Assembly: GCF_000745015.1 (NCBI RefSeq)
Contig: NZ_JQNA01000002.1
Coordinates: 3,162,001 to 3,226,000 of the forward strand
DNA: 64,000 nt
Reading direction: 5' to 3'
From: Burkholderia sp. 9120
GTDB taxonomy: Bacteria; Pseudomonadota; Gammaproteobacteria; Burkholderiales; Burkholderiaceae
Under the pieces are notes generated by a model. That model made no database searches, was not told where the DNA came from, and saw only the letters and a list, made by a program, of their open reading frames with translations. The position numbers and the translations under genes were made by a program. Below, piece by piece: positions 1-9,263 of the stretch (position 1 is its first letter; every line of letters begins with the position of its first letter).

Positions 1-338
1 CGACGCGTTTCGCGCTGCCGGTCCCCGGACCGATCATCGGACTGGGTCTGGTGTTCGCGCTGCTAGTCGTGCGCGGCAAGGTAGATGCCCCACTCAAAGG
101 GCCGGCCGACACGTTGCTGCGCTACCTTGCATTGATGCTGGTGCCGACCTGCGTCGGCGTGGTCGAACTGATTCATCGTGTGCCGTCCGGCATCCCTGGA
201 CTCGCCTGCGTGCTGGTGCTCGCGCTGGTGGGCGGCAGTCTCGCCACGTCCTGGATCGCCAACGCACTGCTGGGTCACGGCGACGTTGGCGTTGACACCG
301 CCGCCGATCCGCTTGCGTCATCCGTTCCACAACGCTAG
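1..338 (+). CDS. lrgA: CidA/LrgA family membrane protein (5' end outside window)
   Basis: The frame is open to the left window edge, so the true start is missing. The visible part begins with the conserved PVPGPIIGLGL motif of CidA/LrgA proteins, followed by three hydrophobic stretches. The family consists of small holin-like inner-membrane proteins that work with LrgB. Roles reported for family members include control of murein hydrolase activity and, in some bacteria, pyruvate or related organic acid transport. The C-terminal end after the last membrane stretch is short and hydrophilic. The next gene starts 9 bp after the stop on the same strand, so the two form an operon. An internal GTG at 51 lies inside the conserved motif and is not the start. 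Confidence 0.85.
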   Translation, partial: TRFALPVPGPIIGLGLVFALLVVRGKVDAPLKGPADTLLRYLALMLVPTCVGVVELIHRVPSGIPGLACVLVLALVGGSLATSWIANALLGHGDVGVDTAADPLASSVPQR

Positions 339-347
339 AGGCTGGCC

Positions 348-1037
348 ATGACGACCGCCACGATTTCTCTGGGCTTCATCGCGCTAACCATTGCCGCCTA
401 TTCGGCCGGCAACTGGCTATATCTGCGCTCGGGAAAACTGCCCGTGCTGCAACCGGTGCTGATCGCCACCAGTGTACTGGTGGTCGCGCTGCTGAGCGCC
501 GGGCTGCCGTATAGCCGGTATTTCGAGGCCACCGCGCCGTTGCACGACCTGCTCGGGCCAGCCGTGGTCGCGCTGGCCGTGCCGCTTTACGAGAACGTCC
601 ACAAGGCGCGAGGGGCGCTGTGGCGGATTGCGCTCGCGACCCTGCTCGGCGGCGTGACGGTGACGGGCAGCGCGTTGCTGCTCGGGCGCGGCTTCGGGTT
701 GAGTCCGCTGATGGAGCGGGCGCTCAGCACCAAATCGCTGACCACGCCGATTGCTTTATCGGTGGCGGGCAAAATCGGCGGGTCCGTGCCGCTGACGATT
801 CTCGGCGTGTTCGTCACGGGGCTGGTTGGTGTGACGTTGACGCCGTTCCTGCTCAAGACGCTTCGTATCGACGATCCGGCGGTGAAGGGCTTCACGCTGG
901 GTTTGACGTCACACACCTTCGGTATTACGCGTGCGCTCGAGTTCGGCTCGGAAGCCGTGGCCTTCGCCACGCTCGGCATGGTGCTGATGGGCTGCGCGTC
1001 GGCGGTGCTGTTGCCGGTGATTTTCCGCTTGCTGTGA
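348..1037 (+). CDS. lrgB: LrgB family membrane protein
   Basis: A 229-residue, strongly hydrophobic protein with the LrgB signature regions: PVLQPVLIATSVLV near residue 31, a central ALSTKSLTTPIAL segment near 125-137, and GLTSHTFGITRALE near 185-198. The length matches the family (about 230). It lies 9 bp behind the LrgA partner. LrgA/LrgB pairs are known as holin/antiholin-like modules and, in some bacteria, as transporters of pyruvate or glycolate. Which role applies here cannot be read from the sequence. Transcription converges with the dehydrogenase gene downstream, with about 54 bp between the stops and no clear terminator hairpin. Confidence 0.9.
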   Translation: MTTATISLGFIALTIAAYSAGNWLYLRSGKLPVLQPVLIATSVLVVALLSAGLPYSRYFEATAPLHDLLGPAVVALAVPLYENVHKARGALWRIALATLLGGVTVTGSALLLGRGFGLSPLMERALSTKSLTTPIALSVAGKIGGSVPLTILGVFVTGLVGVTLTPFLLKTLRIDDPAVKGFTLGLTSHTFGITRALEFGSEAVAFATLGMVLMGCASAVLLPVIFRLL

Positions 1038-1091
1038 GCGGATCAGGACAGCAGCGCATGGGCGACGCACCGCGTCCGTCTTCGTCCCCGT

Positions 1092-2063
1092 TCAATAACT
1101 CCCCCGCACCAGATTACTCGGCGTCCCATCGACAAAGTTCTCGATGTTATCCATCAACTGATCGGCCAGCCGCTGCTGCGCCTCATCCGACGCCCACGCC
1201 ACATGCGGCGTCAGAATCACATTCGGCCGACCGGCGGCGCGCAGCAGCGGGTTGTCGTCGTCCGGCGGCTCACCCGCCGTCACATCGAATCCCGCGCCGC
1301 TGATCAGCCCTTCATCGAGCGCCTGCACCAGCGCGTGTTCATCGACGAGTCCGCCGCGCGCCGTGTTGATCAGCAGCGGCCGCCGCTGCATCGCGCGAAA
1401 CTCGGGCATGGCCAGCATGTTGCGCGTGTGCGGCGTGAGCGGACTGTGTACGGTGATGATGTCGCTGGTCGCCAGCACTTCGTCCCATGGCGTGTACAAC
1501 GGGCCGAGCCCTTCGCGGCCTTTGTGCGCGGCGAACATCGGCTGCATGCCGAACGCCTTGCCGATTTCCGCGACGCGCTGCCCCAACACCCCTTCGCCGA
1601 TGATGCCGAGCCGCGCGCCGGCCAGATCGTGAATGGCGTGTGTGAAGAAACAGAATTGCCCGGACTTCTGCCACTCACCGGCGAGTACGTCCTCGCGATA
1701 GGCGATCAGATTGCGCCGCAGCGCGAGGATCAACGCGAAGGTGTGCTCGGGCACCGTGTTGATCGCATAGCCGCGAATATTGCTGACCGCGATGCCGAGT
1801 CGTTCGCACGCCGCTTTGTCGACGCAGTCCGTGCCGGTCGCGGCCACCGCGACGAGCTTCAGGTCGGGCAACTGCGCGAGCAGGTCGTCGGTTAACGCGA
1901 CCTTGTTGGTAATCGCAATCGACGCCCCGGCCAGGCGCTTGAGCACCTGATCCGGCGCGGTGCGATCGTGCTCGATCAGTTGATGATCGAAGCGCGGCTC
2001 GCGCAACACGATTTGCGGCGCCAACGTCGTGCGGTCGAGAAAAACGATCTTATGCATGGTCAT
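1092..2063 (-). CDS. D-2-hydroxyacid dehydrogenase, hydroxypyruvate/glycerate type
   Basis: A 323-residue NAD(P)-dependent dehydrogenase of the D-isomer 2-hydroxyacid family. The nucleotide-binding GEGVLG sits at 156-161, and the catalytic triad reads Arg236 (NTARGG), Glu265 (AGEPP) and His287 (TPHVAW). Closest recognisable relatives are hydroxypyruvate/glycerate dehydrogenases (HprA). A second in-frame ATG at 2057 is better spaced from the GGGG ribosome site, so the protein may be two residues shorter. It begins 12 bp after the full-length transketolase and is the last gene of the transketolase/TRAP operon. Hydroxypyruvate is a classic ketol donor for transketolase, so conversion between D-glycerate and hydroxypyruvate would feed its neighbours; that link is inference. 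Confidence 0.85.
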   Translation of the reverse strand: MTMHKIVFLDRTTLAPQIVLREPRFDHQLIEHDRTAPDQVLKRLAGASIAITNKVALTDDLLAQLPDLKLVAVAATGTDCVDKAACERLGIAVSNIRGYAINTVPEHTFALILALRRNLIAYREDVLAGEWQKSGQFCFFTHAIHDLAGARLGIIGEGVLGQRVAEIGKAFGMQPMFAAHKGREGLGPLYTPWDEVLATSDIITVHSPLTPHTRNMLAMPEFRAMQRRPLLINTARGGLVDEHALVQALDEGLISGAGFDVTAGEPPDDDNPLLRAAGRPNVILTPHVAWASDEAQQRLADQLMDNIENFVDGTPSNLVRGSY

Positions 2064-2075
2064 GTCCCCGATGAT

Positions 2076-4166
2076 TTACAGGTGCCGCTTCGCTTCAGCG
2101 ACGATATATTCCGCGGTGATGCCGAAGTGTTCATACAGCGTTTCCGCCGACGCCGACGCGCCGAATCCCGTCATACCCACGAACCCACCCCGCTCGCCGA
2201 GATAGCGGTCCCAGCCGAAACGCAAGGCCGCTTCGATGCCCACGCGCACGGTGCCCGCGCCGAGCACCGCTGAACGGTAGGCGGCATCCTGTTCGTCGAA
2301 GATCTCCCAGCAGGGCATGGATACCACTGCCGTCGCGATGCCTTCGTCCTGCAAGCGGCGGCGCGCCTGCAGCGCGACCGCCACTTCGGAACCCGTGGCG
2401 AGCAAGGTGACCGCGCGCGGTGCGTCGCTCGCTTCGGCGAGCACGTAAGCGCCGCGCTTTGACAGCGACTCGGCGCTGTGTTCGCGGCGCACCAGCGGCA
2501 GCGCCTGGCGCGCAAACACCAGCGTGCTCGGACCATGCCGGTGTTCCAGTGCGAGCGCCCAGCATTCGGCGGCTTCCACGGCGTCGGCGGGACGCAGCAC
2601 GCGCATGTTCGGCATCGCGCGCAGCGACGCGAGGATTTCGACGGGCTGATGCGTCGGCCCGTTTTTGCCGACGCCGATCGAGTCGTGGCTGAACACGAAA
2701 TGCACCGGCAAGCCCATTAACGCGGCCATCCGCATGGCCGGCCGTTGATAGTCGGAGAACGCCAGATACGTGACGCTGGTCGCGATCACGCCGCCGTGCG
2801 CCGCCATACCGTTGGCCATCGCGCCCATCAGATGTTCGCGCACGCCGCAGTGAACGTAGGCGCCGCTGCGGTCCGCAGCGGTGAACGCGTGCAACTGGCG
2901 CTTGTGTCCGGTGGGCGCTTCGAGATCGGCGCAACCGACCATGCGTTCCGGCAGCAACGGCGCGAGCAGGTCGCTGATTTCGCCCGATACGGCGATGCCG
3001 GGTTGCGCTTCGCCGCGCTCCACGGCGCGCTTGCGATAGTCGTCGAGCACGTCGCGCCAGTTTTGCGGCAGATGGCCGGACTGCACCCGCTTGAACTCGG
3101 CGCGCTGCGCCTCCGGCAACGCGGCGACGCGCGCCTGCCATGCGCGATGTTGCGCGTCGTTGCGATGCCCGGCCGCGCGCCACGCGTCCAGAATTTCCGT
3201 GGGCACATCGAACGGTGCATGCGGCCAGCCGAGTTGTTCGCGTGCCGTGTCGGCGTCCGCCTGGAACAGCTTGCCGCTGTGGCCGCCGCGCTGCCCCTGC
3301 AAGCGCGCAATGCCGCGTCCGATCACGGTCTTGCACGCGATCATCGAAGGCCGCGGGTCCGCGCGCGCGATCGTCAACGCCGCCGACACCGCTTCGAGAT
3401 CGTGCCCGTCCACTTCGATCACCTGCCAGCCGCCGACGCGAAAGCGCGCGCAGACGTCTTCGCTGATCGACAGCGAGGTGCTGCCGTCGTCGGTGATCTG
3501 GTTGTCGTCCCAGCAGAGAATCAGTTTGCCCAGTTGCAGATGCCCGGCCAGCGAAATCATTTCCTGACCGATGCCTTCCTGCAAACAGCCGTCGCCGACA
3601 AACGCGTACGTGGTGTGATCGACCAGATCGCTGCCGAATTTCGCCGCGAGATACGCTTCGGCGATCGCCATACCGAACGCGTTGGCAATGCCCTGGCCGA
3701 GCGGGCCGGTGGTGGCTTCAATGCCGTGCGCCGGTTCGTATTCCGGGTGGCCCGCGCAATGCGAGCCGAGTTCGCGGAACGATTGAAGCTGCGCCAGGCT
3801 AATCGCGCTATAGCCGGTCAGATAGAGCAGCGCGTAAAGCAGCAGCGAGCCGTGTCCGTTGGATAGCACGAAGCGGTCGCGGTCGGGCCAGGTGGGATCG
3901 GCGGGATTGAATTTGAGGTGTCGAGTAAATAGTGCGGTGGCGATTTCGGCCATGCCGAGCGGCACGCCTTGATGGCCTTCGCCGGCGCGCAGGATTGAGT
4001 CGATGGAGAGGAAGCGGATCGCGTCGGCGAGCGGCAACGTGGGCTGTGCTTGCGTCTGCGTGTTCGCTTGCGCGAGCGTCGAAGCCGCAGGCGTTGCGGA
4101 TGCCGAAGGCGCAATGGAAGCGGGCGAAGCGTTAATCACTGCAGGCTGGGCTTCGGTGGTGGACAT
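2076..4166 (-). CDS. tkt: Full-length transketolase
   Basis: A 696-residue thiamine-diphosphate enzyme transferring two-carbon ketol units between sugar phosphates (non-oxidative pentose phosphate pathway). Visible motifs: SNGHGS at 102-107, TGPLGQG at 153-159 and the ThDP/Mg motif GDG at 191-193, then the pyrimidine-binding and C-terminal domains. The ATG at 4166 is chosen because GAGGAG (4176-4181) stands 9 bp upstream; the frame stays open further upstream without a ribosome site. The first 43 residues are an Ala/Thr/Pro/Gln-rich extension before the conserved domain, longer than usual. It follows the TRAP permease by 184 bp and precedes the hydroxyacid dehydrogenase by 12 bp. A split transketolase lies in the same operon, so this is unlikely to be the only housekeeping copy. 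Confidence 0.9.
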   Translation of the reverse strand: MSTTEAQPAVINASPASIAPSASATPAASTLAQANTQTQAQPTLPLADAIRFLSIDSILRAGEGHQGVPLGMAEIATALFTRHLKFNPADPTWPDRDRFVLSNGHGSLLLYALLYLTGYSAISLAQLQSFRELGSHCAGHPEYEPAHGIEATTGPLGQGIANAFGMAIAEAYLAAKFGSDLVDHTTYAFVGDGCLQEGIGQEMISLAGHLQLGKLILCWDDNQITDDGSTSLSISEDVCARFRVGGWQVIEVDGHDLEAVSAALTIARADPRPSMIACKTVIGRGIARLQGQRGGHSGKLFQADADTAREQLGWPHAPFDVPTEILDAWRAAGHRNDAQHRAWQARVAALPEAQRAEFKRVQSGHLPQNWRDVLDDYRKRAVERGEAQPGIAVSGEISDLLAPLLPERMVGCADLEAPTGHKRQLHAFTAADRSGAYVHCGVREHLMGAMANGMAAHGGVIATSVTYLAFSDYQRPAMRMAALMGLPVHFVFSHDSIGVGKNGPTHQPVEILASLRAMPNMRVLRPADAVEAAECWALALEHRHGPSTLVFARQALPLVRREHSAESLSKRGAYVLAEASDAPRAVTLLATGSEVAVALQARRRLQDEGIATAVVSMPCWEIFDEQDAAYRSAVLGAGTVRVGIEAALRFGWDRYLGERGGFVGMTGFGASASAETLYEHFGITAEYIVAEAKRHL

Positions 4167-4350
4167 GGCAACAGGCTCCTCTACGCCAGCCCGCGAAGCG
4201 GGCGGCGGCAATCTGACAGATTGGAACAAACGGAATGATTCAGTGGTGAAGGGCGAAGCCAGTGGAGCGGGCGAAACAAGAAACAAGGTCGCGCGAGACC
4301 AGATTGCGTCGTGCTCATGGCAACCCGACGCAACCTCGCGCATCAGTGGC

Positions 4351-6210
4351 TCAATGCAGAAACCCGATCGAAATCCACGGCACCGCGGCCACCACGATCA
4401 GCCCGACCATCAACGCGGCGATATAACCCAGAATCGGCTTCATGCCTTCGTCCGGATGAATACGGCTCACGGCGCAAGCCGAGTAATAACCCACGCCGAA
4501 CGGCGGCGCGAACAGGCCCACACCCATCGACAGAATCACGACCATCGCGTAGTGCACGTCGTGAATGTGCATGGCGCGCGCGATCGGGAACATCAGCGGG
4601 CCGAACAGCACGATGGCCGGAATCCCTTCGAGCACGCTGCCGAGAATCACGAACACGCAGATCGACGCCGCCATGAACATTGCCGCGCCGCCGGGCAACG
4701 CGCCGAGCGTTTGCGCGAGCTGGCCCGAGAAGCCGGACTGGGTCAGCGCCCACGCCATGGCGGTGGCCGCGCCGATGATCAGCAGGATCGCGCCGGACAG
4801 CGACGCGGTATCGATCAGCATCGGTTTGAGCCGTTTCCATTCGAAGCGGCGATAGATCAGCAGACCCGCCAGCACTGCATATGCAATGCCGATGGTGGAC
4901 ACTTCGGTTGCCGTCGCGATGCCTTCGACAACGGCCGCGCGAATCACGAACGGCAATGCAAGCGCCGGGAACGCGATCACGAGCTTGCGCAGAATCTCGC
5001 CGCGCGTCGCCCGCTTCACGCCGGACATATCCTCGCGCCGGTAACGCCACTGCACGACGAGGCACAACGTGAACGCCAGCACGATGCCAGGCAGCATGCC
5101 GCCCGTGAACAGCGCCGAGATCGACACACCCGTTACCGAACCGAGCGTGATCAGCACGAGGCTCGGTGGAATGGTTTCGGTCTGTGCGCCGGTCGCGGCG
5201 AGCAGCGCGACCAGATCGCCGGGTTTCGCGCCGCGCGCTTTCATCTCCGGAAACAGCACTGGCGCGACGGCGGCCATGTCGGCGGCTTTCGACCCCGAGA
5301 TCCCGGACACCAGATACATCGCGCCGACCAGCACATACGACAAACCGCCGCGCACATGGCCGAGCAGGCTGGCGAGAAACGCGATCATCGCGGCGGCCAT
5401 GCCGGTCATCTCGATCAACTGGCCGAGAAACACGAACAGCGGCACGGAAAGCAGAATCAGATGCGACATGCCTTCGTCCATCCGGCCGACCACCACCGGC
5501 ATCGGCGTGTTGGTGGTGAGCGCGAGGTAGCCGAAGGTGGCGAGCCCGAACGAGAACGCGATCGGCACGCCGCTCAACACGCCGAGCGCGACCAGCCCGA
5601 CGAAGAAGATCAGCAGGTTGAGATTGCCGAGGTCGCGCAACATCGGTCCGAGCAGAACGAAGACGCCGACCAGTGCGCCGACGGTGGCCAGCGCGGCCAG
5701 AATCAGCCGCCAGTTACCCATGCGCGCGAGCCGCACCACGGCGACCAGCAGCATCAGTGCCGAGCCGATCGGCAACGCGGCCGCGCGCCACGAATTCGAC
5801 AGTTCGAGCGCGGGCGTGGTGATGAACGACTCGTCCTGCGCGAAGCTGATCGCGGGGCCGACCACCATCGCCAGAAACGCGATCGGCGCGGCGATCGCCA
5901 CCACGTCGAGAAACGCCCGCACGCCCGGCGACGCCATGCCAACCAGCGCCGTCATCCGCATATGCTCGCCGCGCCGCAACGCGATCACGGCGCCGAGCAT
6001 GGCGAGCCACAGGAACAGCATCGACGCGAGTTCGTCGGACCAGACGAGCGGCGCATGCAGCACGTAGCGGCTCGTCACGCCGGCCAGCAGTACGCCGATT
6101 TCCGCCAGCACCAGCAACGCGGCGGGAATCTCCACCAGATGCCCGAGCGCGGAATCGAGCGCGCAGGCGAAGCGGTGCTGCGCGTCGTGCGAATAGAAGA
6201 TCGTGGTCAT
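4351..6210 (-). CDS. TRAP transporter permease, DctQ-DctM fusion
   Basis: A 619-residue polytopic membrane protein. Residues about 1-190 match the small DctQ subunit (four helices, with a WSDELASMLFLW stretch). From about 190 to the end is the large DctM permease with its GISGSKAADMAAVAPV signature. Such QM fusions are a known TRAP variant. The ATG at 6210 lies 4 bp beyond the stop of the binding-protein gene, so the two are translationally linked; the longer open frame upstream overlaps that gene and is not used. TRAP systems import carboxylates and sugar acids using an ion gradient. The ligand is probably a polyhydroxy carboxylate or sugar acid, given the transketolases and dehydrogenases beside it. 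Confidence 0.92.
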   Translation of the reverse strand: MTTIFYSHDAQHRFACALDSALGHLVEIPAALLVLAEIGVLLAGVTSRYVLHAPLVWSDELASMLFLWLAMLGAVIALRRGEHMRMTALVGMASPGVRAFLDVVAIAAPIAFLAMVVGPAISFAQDESFITTPALELSNSWRAAALPIGSALMLLVAVVRLARMGNWRLILAALATVGALVGVFVLLGPMLRDLGNLNLLIFFVGLVALGVLSGVPIAFSFGLATFGYLALTTNTPMPVVVGRMDEGMSHLILLSVPLFVFLGQLIEMTGMAAAMIAFLASLLGHVRGGLSYVLVGAMYLVSGISGSKAADMAAVAPVLFPEMKARGAKPGDLVALLAATGAQTETIPPSLVLITLGSVTGVSISALFTGGMLPGIVLAFTLCLVVQWRYRREDMSGVKRATRGEILRKLVIAFPALALPFVIRAAVVEGIATATEVSTIGIAYAVLAGLLIYRRFEWKRLKPMLIDTASLSGAILLIIGAATAMAWALTQSGFSGQLAQTLGALPGGAAMFMAASICVFVILGSVLEGIPAIVLFGPLMFPIARAMHIHDVHYAMVVILSMGVGLFAPPFGVGYYSACAVSRIHPDEGMKPILGYIAALMVGLIVVAAVPWISIGFLH

Positions 6211-6214
6211 CGCA

Positions 6215-7258
6215 TTACCCCAGTTTTCCGACGGACTTCTCCAGCAGACCCCAGGCTTCGTCGCCGTACTTGCCCTTCCAGTCGTGGTAGAAGCTCGTCT
6301 TGGCCAGCGCGACGCGGAACGATTCACGATCCACGTCGATGAAGGTAATGCCCTTCGACTTCAGATCGTCGCGCAGCGAGTTGCTCAGCTTGGCGATGTC
6401 CGCGCGTTGCAGCATCGCGGCCTTTTCGAACTCGCGCGTGACGATCGCGCGGATGTCGGCCGGCAGACGTTCCCACGCGGCGCGATTGCCGAGAATCCAG
6501 TAACCGTCCCACACGTGCGAGGTCAGACTGATGTACTTCTGCACCTCGTACAGCTTGGCGGTGGCGATGATCGGCAGCGGATTCTCCTGGCCTTCCACCA
6601 CGCCCGTCTGTAGCGCCGAATACAGTTCGTTGAAGTTGATCGGCGCCGGTCCCGCGTCGAGCGCCTTGAACAGCGAGGTCAGCATCGGCGCCTGCGGCAC
6701 GCGAATCTTGAAGCCCTTCAGATCGGCGGGCGCGCGCAACGCGCGAGTGGATGAACTGATCTGCCGGAAACCGTTGTCCCACACCTTGCTGACCGACACG
6801 ATGCCGGACTTGGTGATCTGCGCGCGGATGTAATTGCCGAGGTCGCCGTCCATCGCTTTCCAGACCGCGTCGTAATCCTTGAACGCGAAACCGGTATTGA
6901 CGATGCCGGCGGCCGGCGTGAGCGTCGCCAGAATCGACGAGGCCTGGTTGAAGAACTCCACGCCGCCGTTGCGCACCTGCGAGAGCAGGTCGGTGTCGGA
7001 GCCCAGCTGATTCTGCGGAAACAGCTTGATATCGAGGCGGCCGTTGGTGGCGTCGCGAATGTGATTGATCGCTTCCTGCGCGCGGATGTTGACTGGATGC
7101 GTCGGGTCCTGGCCGGTGGCGAGCTTGTAGGAGAACTCGGGCGCGGCCAGCGCGCGGCGCGACACGCTCCATAACGGCGCGGCGGCGGTCAAGGTCGCGC
7201 CGGCCTTCAGAAAGGTGCGGCGACTGATGCCCTGTTGGGCTTTCGAACGGGTAGTCAT
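6215..7258 (-). CDS. TRAP transporter periplasmic binding protein (DctP)
   Basis: A 347-residue solute-binding protein. It starts with a twin-arginine type signal (SRRTFLKAG, then an Ala-rich hydrophobic core ending near ALAA). It then shows DctP-family features: the GRLDIKLFPQNQLGSDTDLL region, the ligand-carboxylate Arg region FKIRVPQAP, and NELYSALQTGVVEGQENPL. ATG 7258 is preferred over an ATG five codons earlier because GAGGAAG lies immediately upstream of it and the earlier codon overlaps that site. It is followed after 4 bp by the fused permease. The family binds organic acids such as sugar acids; the ligand is not determined. The twin-arginine signal suggests export in a folded state. 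Confidence 0.92.
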   Translation of the reverse strand: MTTRSKAQQGISRRTFLKAGATLTAAAPLWSVSRRALAAPEFSYKLATGQDPTHPVNIRAQEAINHIRDATNGRLDIKLFPQNQLGSDTDLLSQVRNGGVEFFNQASSILATLTPAAGIVNTGFAFKDYDAVWKAMDGDLGNYIRAQITKSGIVSVSKVWDNGFRQISSSTRALRAPADLKGFKIRVPQAPMLTSLFKALDAGPAPINFNELYSALQTGVVEGQENPLPIIATAKLYEVQKYISLTSHVWDGYWILGNRAAWERLPADIRAIVTREFEKAAMLQRADIAKLSNSLRDDLKSKGITFIDVDRESFRVALAKTSFYHDWKGKYGDEAWGLLEKSVGKLG

Positions 7259-7394
7259 GGTGTCTTCCTCCAATTCCGGATCGCGCGTCGTTATGGTTTT
7301 CTGCTTTCGAGGCGCGGTGGCTGCACGTAGGGCTCGCCGCGCCTGTCTTGTCTATTGCTTATGCAACGTAAATCGGCTGTGCGTTAGCTGTGAA

Positions 7395-8159
7395 TCAGCC
7401 GTGAATCAGCATCCCGCCGTTCACGTCGATCACCGCTCCCGTGATATACGACGACAACGGCGACGCGAGAAACAGGAACGCGCCGGCCACGTCGTCGGGC
7501 ACGCCCAGGCGATTCAGCGGAATACCGGCGAGAATCTCGCCGCGTTTGTCGTCGCTGATCTTGCCGGCGTTGATGTCGGTTTGAATCAGACCCGGCGTCA
7601 CGCAGTTCACCCGAATACCGTCGATGCCGAGCTCCCGCGCCATCGCCTTGGCGAGACCGAGCACGCCCGCCTTGGCCGCGGAATAGTGCGGCCCGCCGAG
7701 AATGCCGCCGCCGCGTTGCGCCGACACCGACGACATGCAGCCGATCGAGCCGCTCTTCTGCTTCTTCATTTGCGGCACGACCGCTTGCGACAGGTACAGC
7801 ACGCCGCGCAGATTGACGTCGAGAATGCGGTCCCAACCTTCCGCGTCGATATCGAGCAACTTGGCGGCCTGGGTAATCCCGGCGTTGTTGATCAGTACGT
7901 CGATCGCGCCGAAGTCGGCAACGGTGCGTTCGACGGCGGCCTGACACGCGCCGCGATCGGTGACGTTGCACGCATAGCCGCGATGCGCGCTGCCGATCGA
8001 CGCGGCGGCTTCCACCGCGGCGTTTTCGTCGAGATCGAAAATCGCGACGCGCGCGCCGTGCGCCGCGAACATGCGAGCGGTCGCCATGCCGATACCGCGC
8101 GGCGACGCTCCGCCGGAAATAACAGCAACTTTGCCGTCGAGAAGACGTGATTCGGACAT
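7395..8159 (-). CDS. SDR family NAD(P)-dependent oxidoreductase
   Basis: A 254-residue classical short-chain dehydrogenase/reductase. The cofactor loop GGASPRGIG is at 16-24, the NNAG motif at 91-94, and the catalytic Ser143/144, Tyr159 and Lys163 (YSAAK) are all present. An Asp after the second beta strand (FDLDE) suggests NAD preference. AGGAG precedes ATG 8159. The gene sits between the split transketolase and the TRAP genes in one operon. It probably oxidises a hydroxyl group of the imported compound or reduces the resulting ketose. The specific substrate cannot be read from the sequence. Confidence 0.88.
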   Translation of the reverse strand: MSESRLLDGKVAVISGGASPRGIGMATARMFAAHGARVAIFDLDENAAVEAAASIGSAHRGYACNVTDRGACQAAVERTVADFGAIDVLINNAGITQAAKLLDIDAEGWDRILDVNLRGVLYLSQAVVPQMKKQKSGSIGCMSSVSAQRGGGILGGPHYSAAKAGVLGLAKAMARELGIDGIRVNCVTPGLIQTDINAGKISDDKRGEILAGIPLNRLGVPDDVAGAFLFLASPLSSYITGAVIDVNGGMLIHG

Positions 8160-8264
8160 GATGCGGATCTCCTGAATGGAATGCTTATGGATTGCTACGT
8201 TGCTGGCTATTGGTGACTACGCGGTGACGACGCGGTGACGACGCTTGCCGGTTTTCAAAGCGGC

Positions 8265-9263
8265 TCAGCGCAGCCAGCCTTTGATCGTGTCGCACATGGC
8301 GTTGGTGGAAATACCGTAGCGGTCGTGCAGCGTGGGCAGCGCGCCTGCGTCGAGAAACGCGTCGGGCAGACCGATCTGGCGGAACGGCGGGGTGACGCCG
8401 TTGGTCAGCAGCACATTGGCCACCGCTTCGCCGAGCCCGCCGATCACCGTATGGTTCTCCGCGACGACCACCAGCCGGCCCGGCCGGCGCGCTTCGCGCA
8501 GCAGCGTGACGGAGTCGAGCGGCTTGATGGTCGGCACATGCAGCACGCCCACGTCGATGCGGTCGGCGGCGAGTTCTTTGGCGGTTTCCAGCGCGCGCAT
8601 CGTCATGATTCCGGACGAGACGATCAGCACCTCGGCGCCGTCGCGCAGCAGCTTCGCTTTGCCGAGTTCGAACCGGTAGCCGTATTCGTCGAGCACGACG
8701 GGCACGTTGCCGCGCAATAAGCGCGCGTAGACCGGGCCGCGATGATCGGCAATGGCCGGCACCATCTGTTCGATTTCCAGCGCGTCGCACGGATCGATCA
8801 CCGTGAGGTTCGGCATGGCGCGGAACAGCGCGAGGTCTTCGGCCGCCTGGTGGCTCGGGCCGTAACCGGTCGTCAGGCCCGGCAGTGCGCAGACTAGCTT
8901 GACGTCGAGATTGTCTTCGGCAATCGCCTGGTGGATGAAGTCGTACGCACGGCGCGCGGCAAACACCGCGTAGGTGGTGACGAACGGCTGTGCGCCTTCG
9001 TGCGCCATGCCGGCCGCGGCGCCCATCAGCAGTTGCTCGGCCATGCCCATCTGATAGAAGCGTTCGGGGTATGCCTTCGCGAACAGATGCAGGTCGGTGT
9101 ATTTGCCGAGATCGGCGGTCATGCCGACCACCTCGGGCCGGTTGCGCGCCAGTTCGACCAGCGCGTGACCGAACGGTGCCGAACGCGTGATCTGGCCTTC
9201 GCCGGCAATCGAGGCGATCATCGCCGAGGTTTTCAAACGCGCTTTCGGGGCGGCGGCGCTCAT
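8265..9263 (-). CDS. Transketolase C-terminal subunit (split transketolase)
   Basis: A 332-residue protein equal to the pyrimidine-binding and C-terminal domains of transketolase. The ThDP-activating Glu76 lies in GMAEQLLMGAAAGMA. It lacks the N-terminal ThDP-phosphate domain, which is supplied by the upstream gene. The ATG at 9263 overlaps the stop of that gene as ATGA (9260-9263), a sign of translational coupling and equimolar subunits. Split transketolases are known in catabolic clusters, for example apulose-4-phosphate and sulfosugar transketolases, so a non-standard ketose substrate is plausible. About 100 bp separates it from the SDR gene downstream. Confidence 0.9.
   Translation of the reverse strand: MSAAAPKARLKTSAMIASIAGEGQITRSAPFGHALVELARNRPEVVGMTADLGKYTDLHLFAKAYPERFYQMGMAEQLLMGAAAGMAHEGAQPFVTTYAVFAARRAYDFIHQAIAEDNLDVKLVCALPGLTTGYGPSHQAAEDLALFRAMPNLTVIDPCDALEIEQMVPAIADHRGPVYARLLRGNVPVVLDEYGYRFELGKAKLLRDGAEVLIVSSGIMTMRALETAKELAADRIDVGVLHVPTIKPLDSVTLLREARRPGRLVVVAENHTVIGGLGEAVANVLLTNGVTPPFRQIGLPDAFLDAGALPTLHDRYGISTNAMCDTIKGWLR

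Noticed and set aside
4003..6342. A 779-codon open frame on the plus strand
   Set aside because: It is antisense to the transketolase start and the TRAP permease, is full of Arg, His and Gln, and has no domain. Such frames are common opposite real genes in GC-rich DNA.
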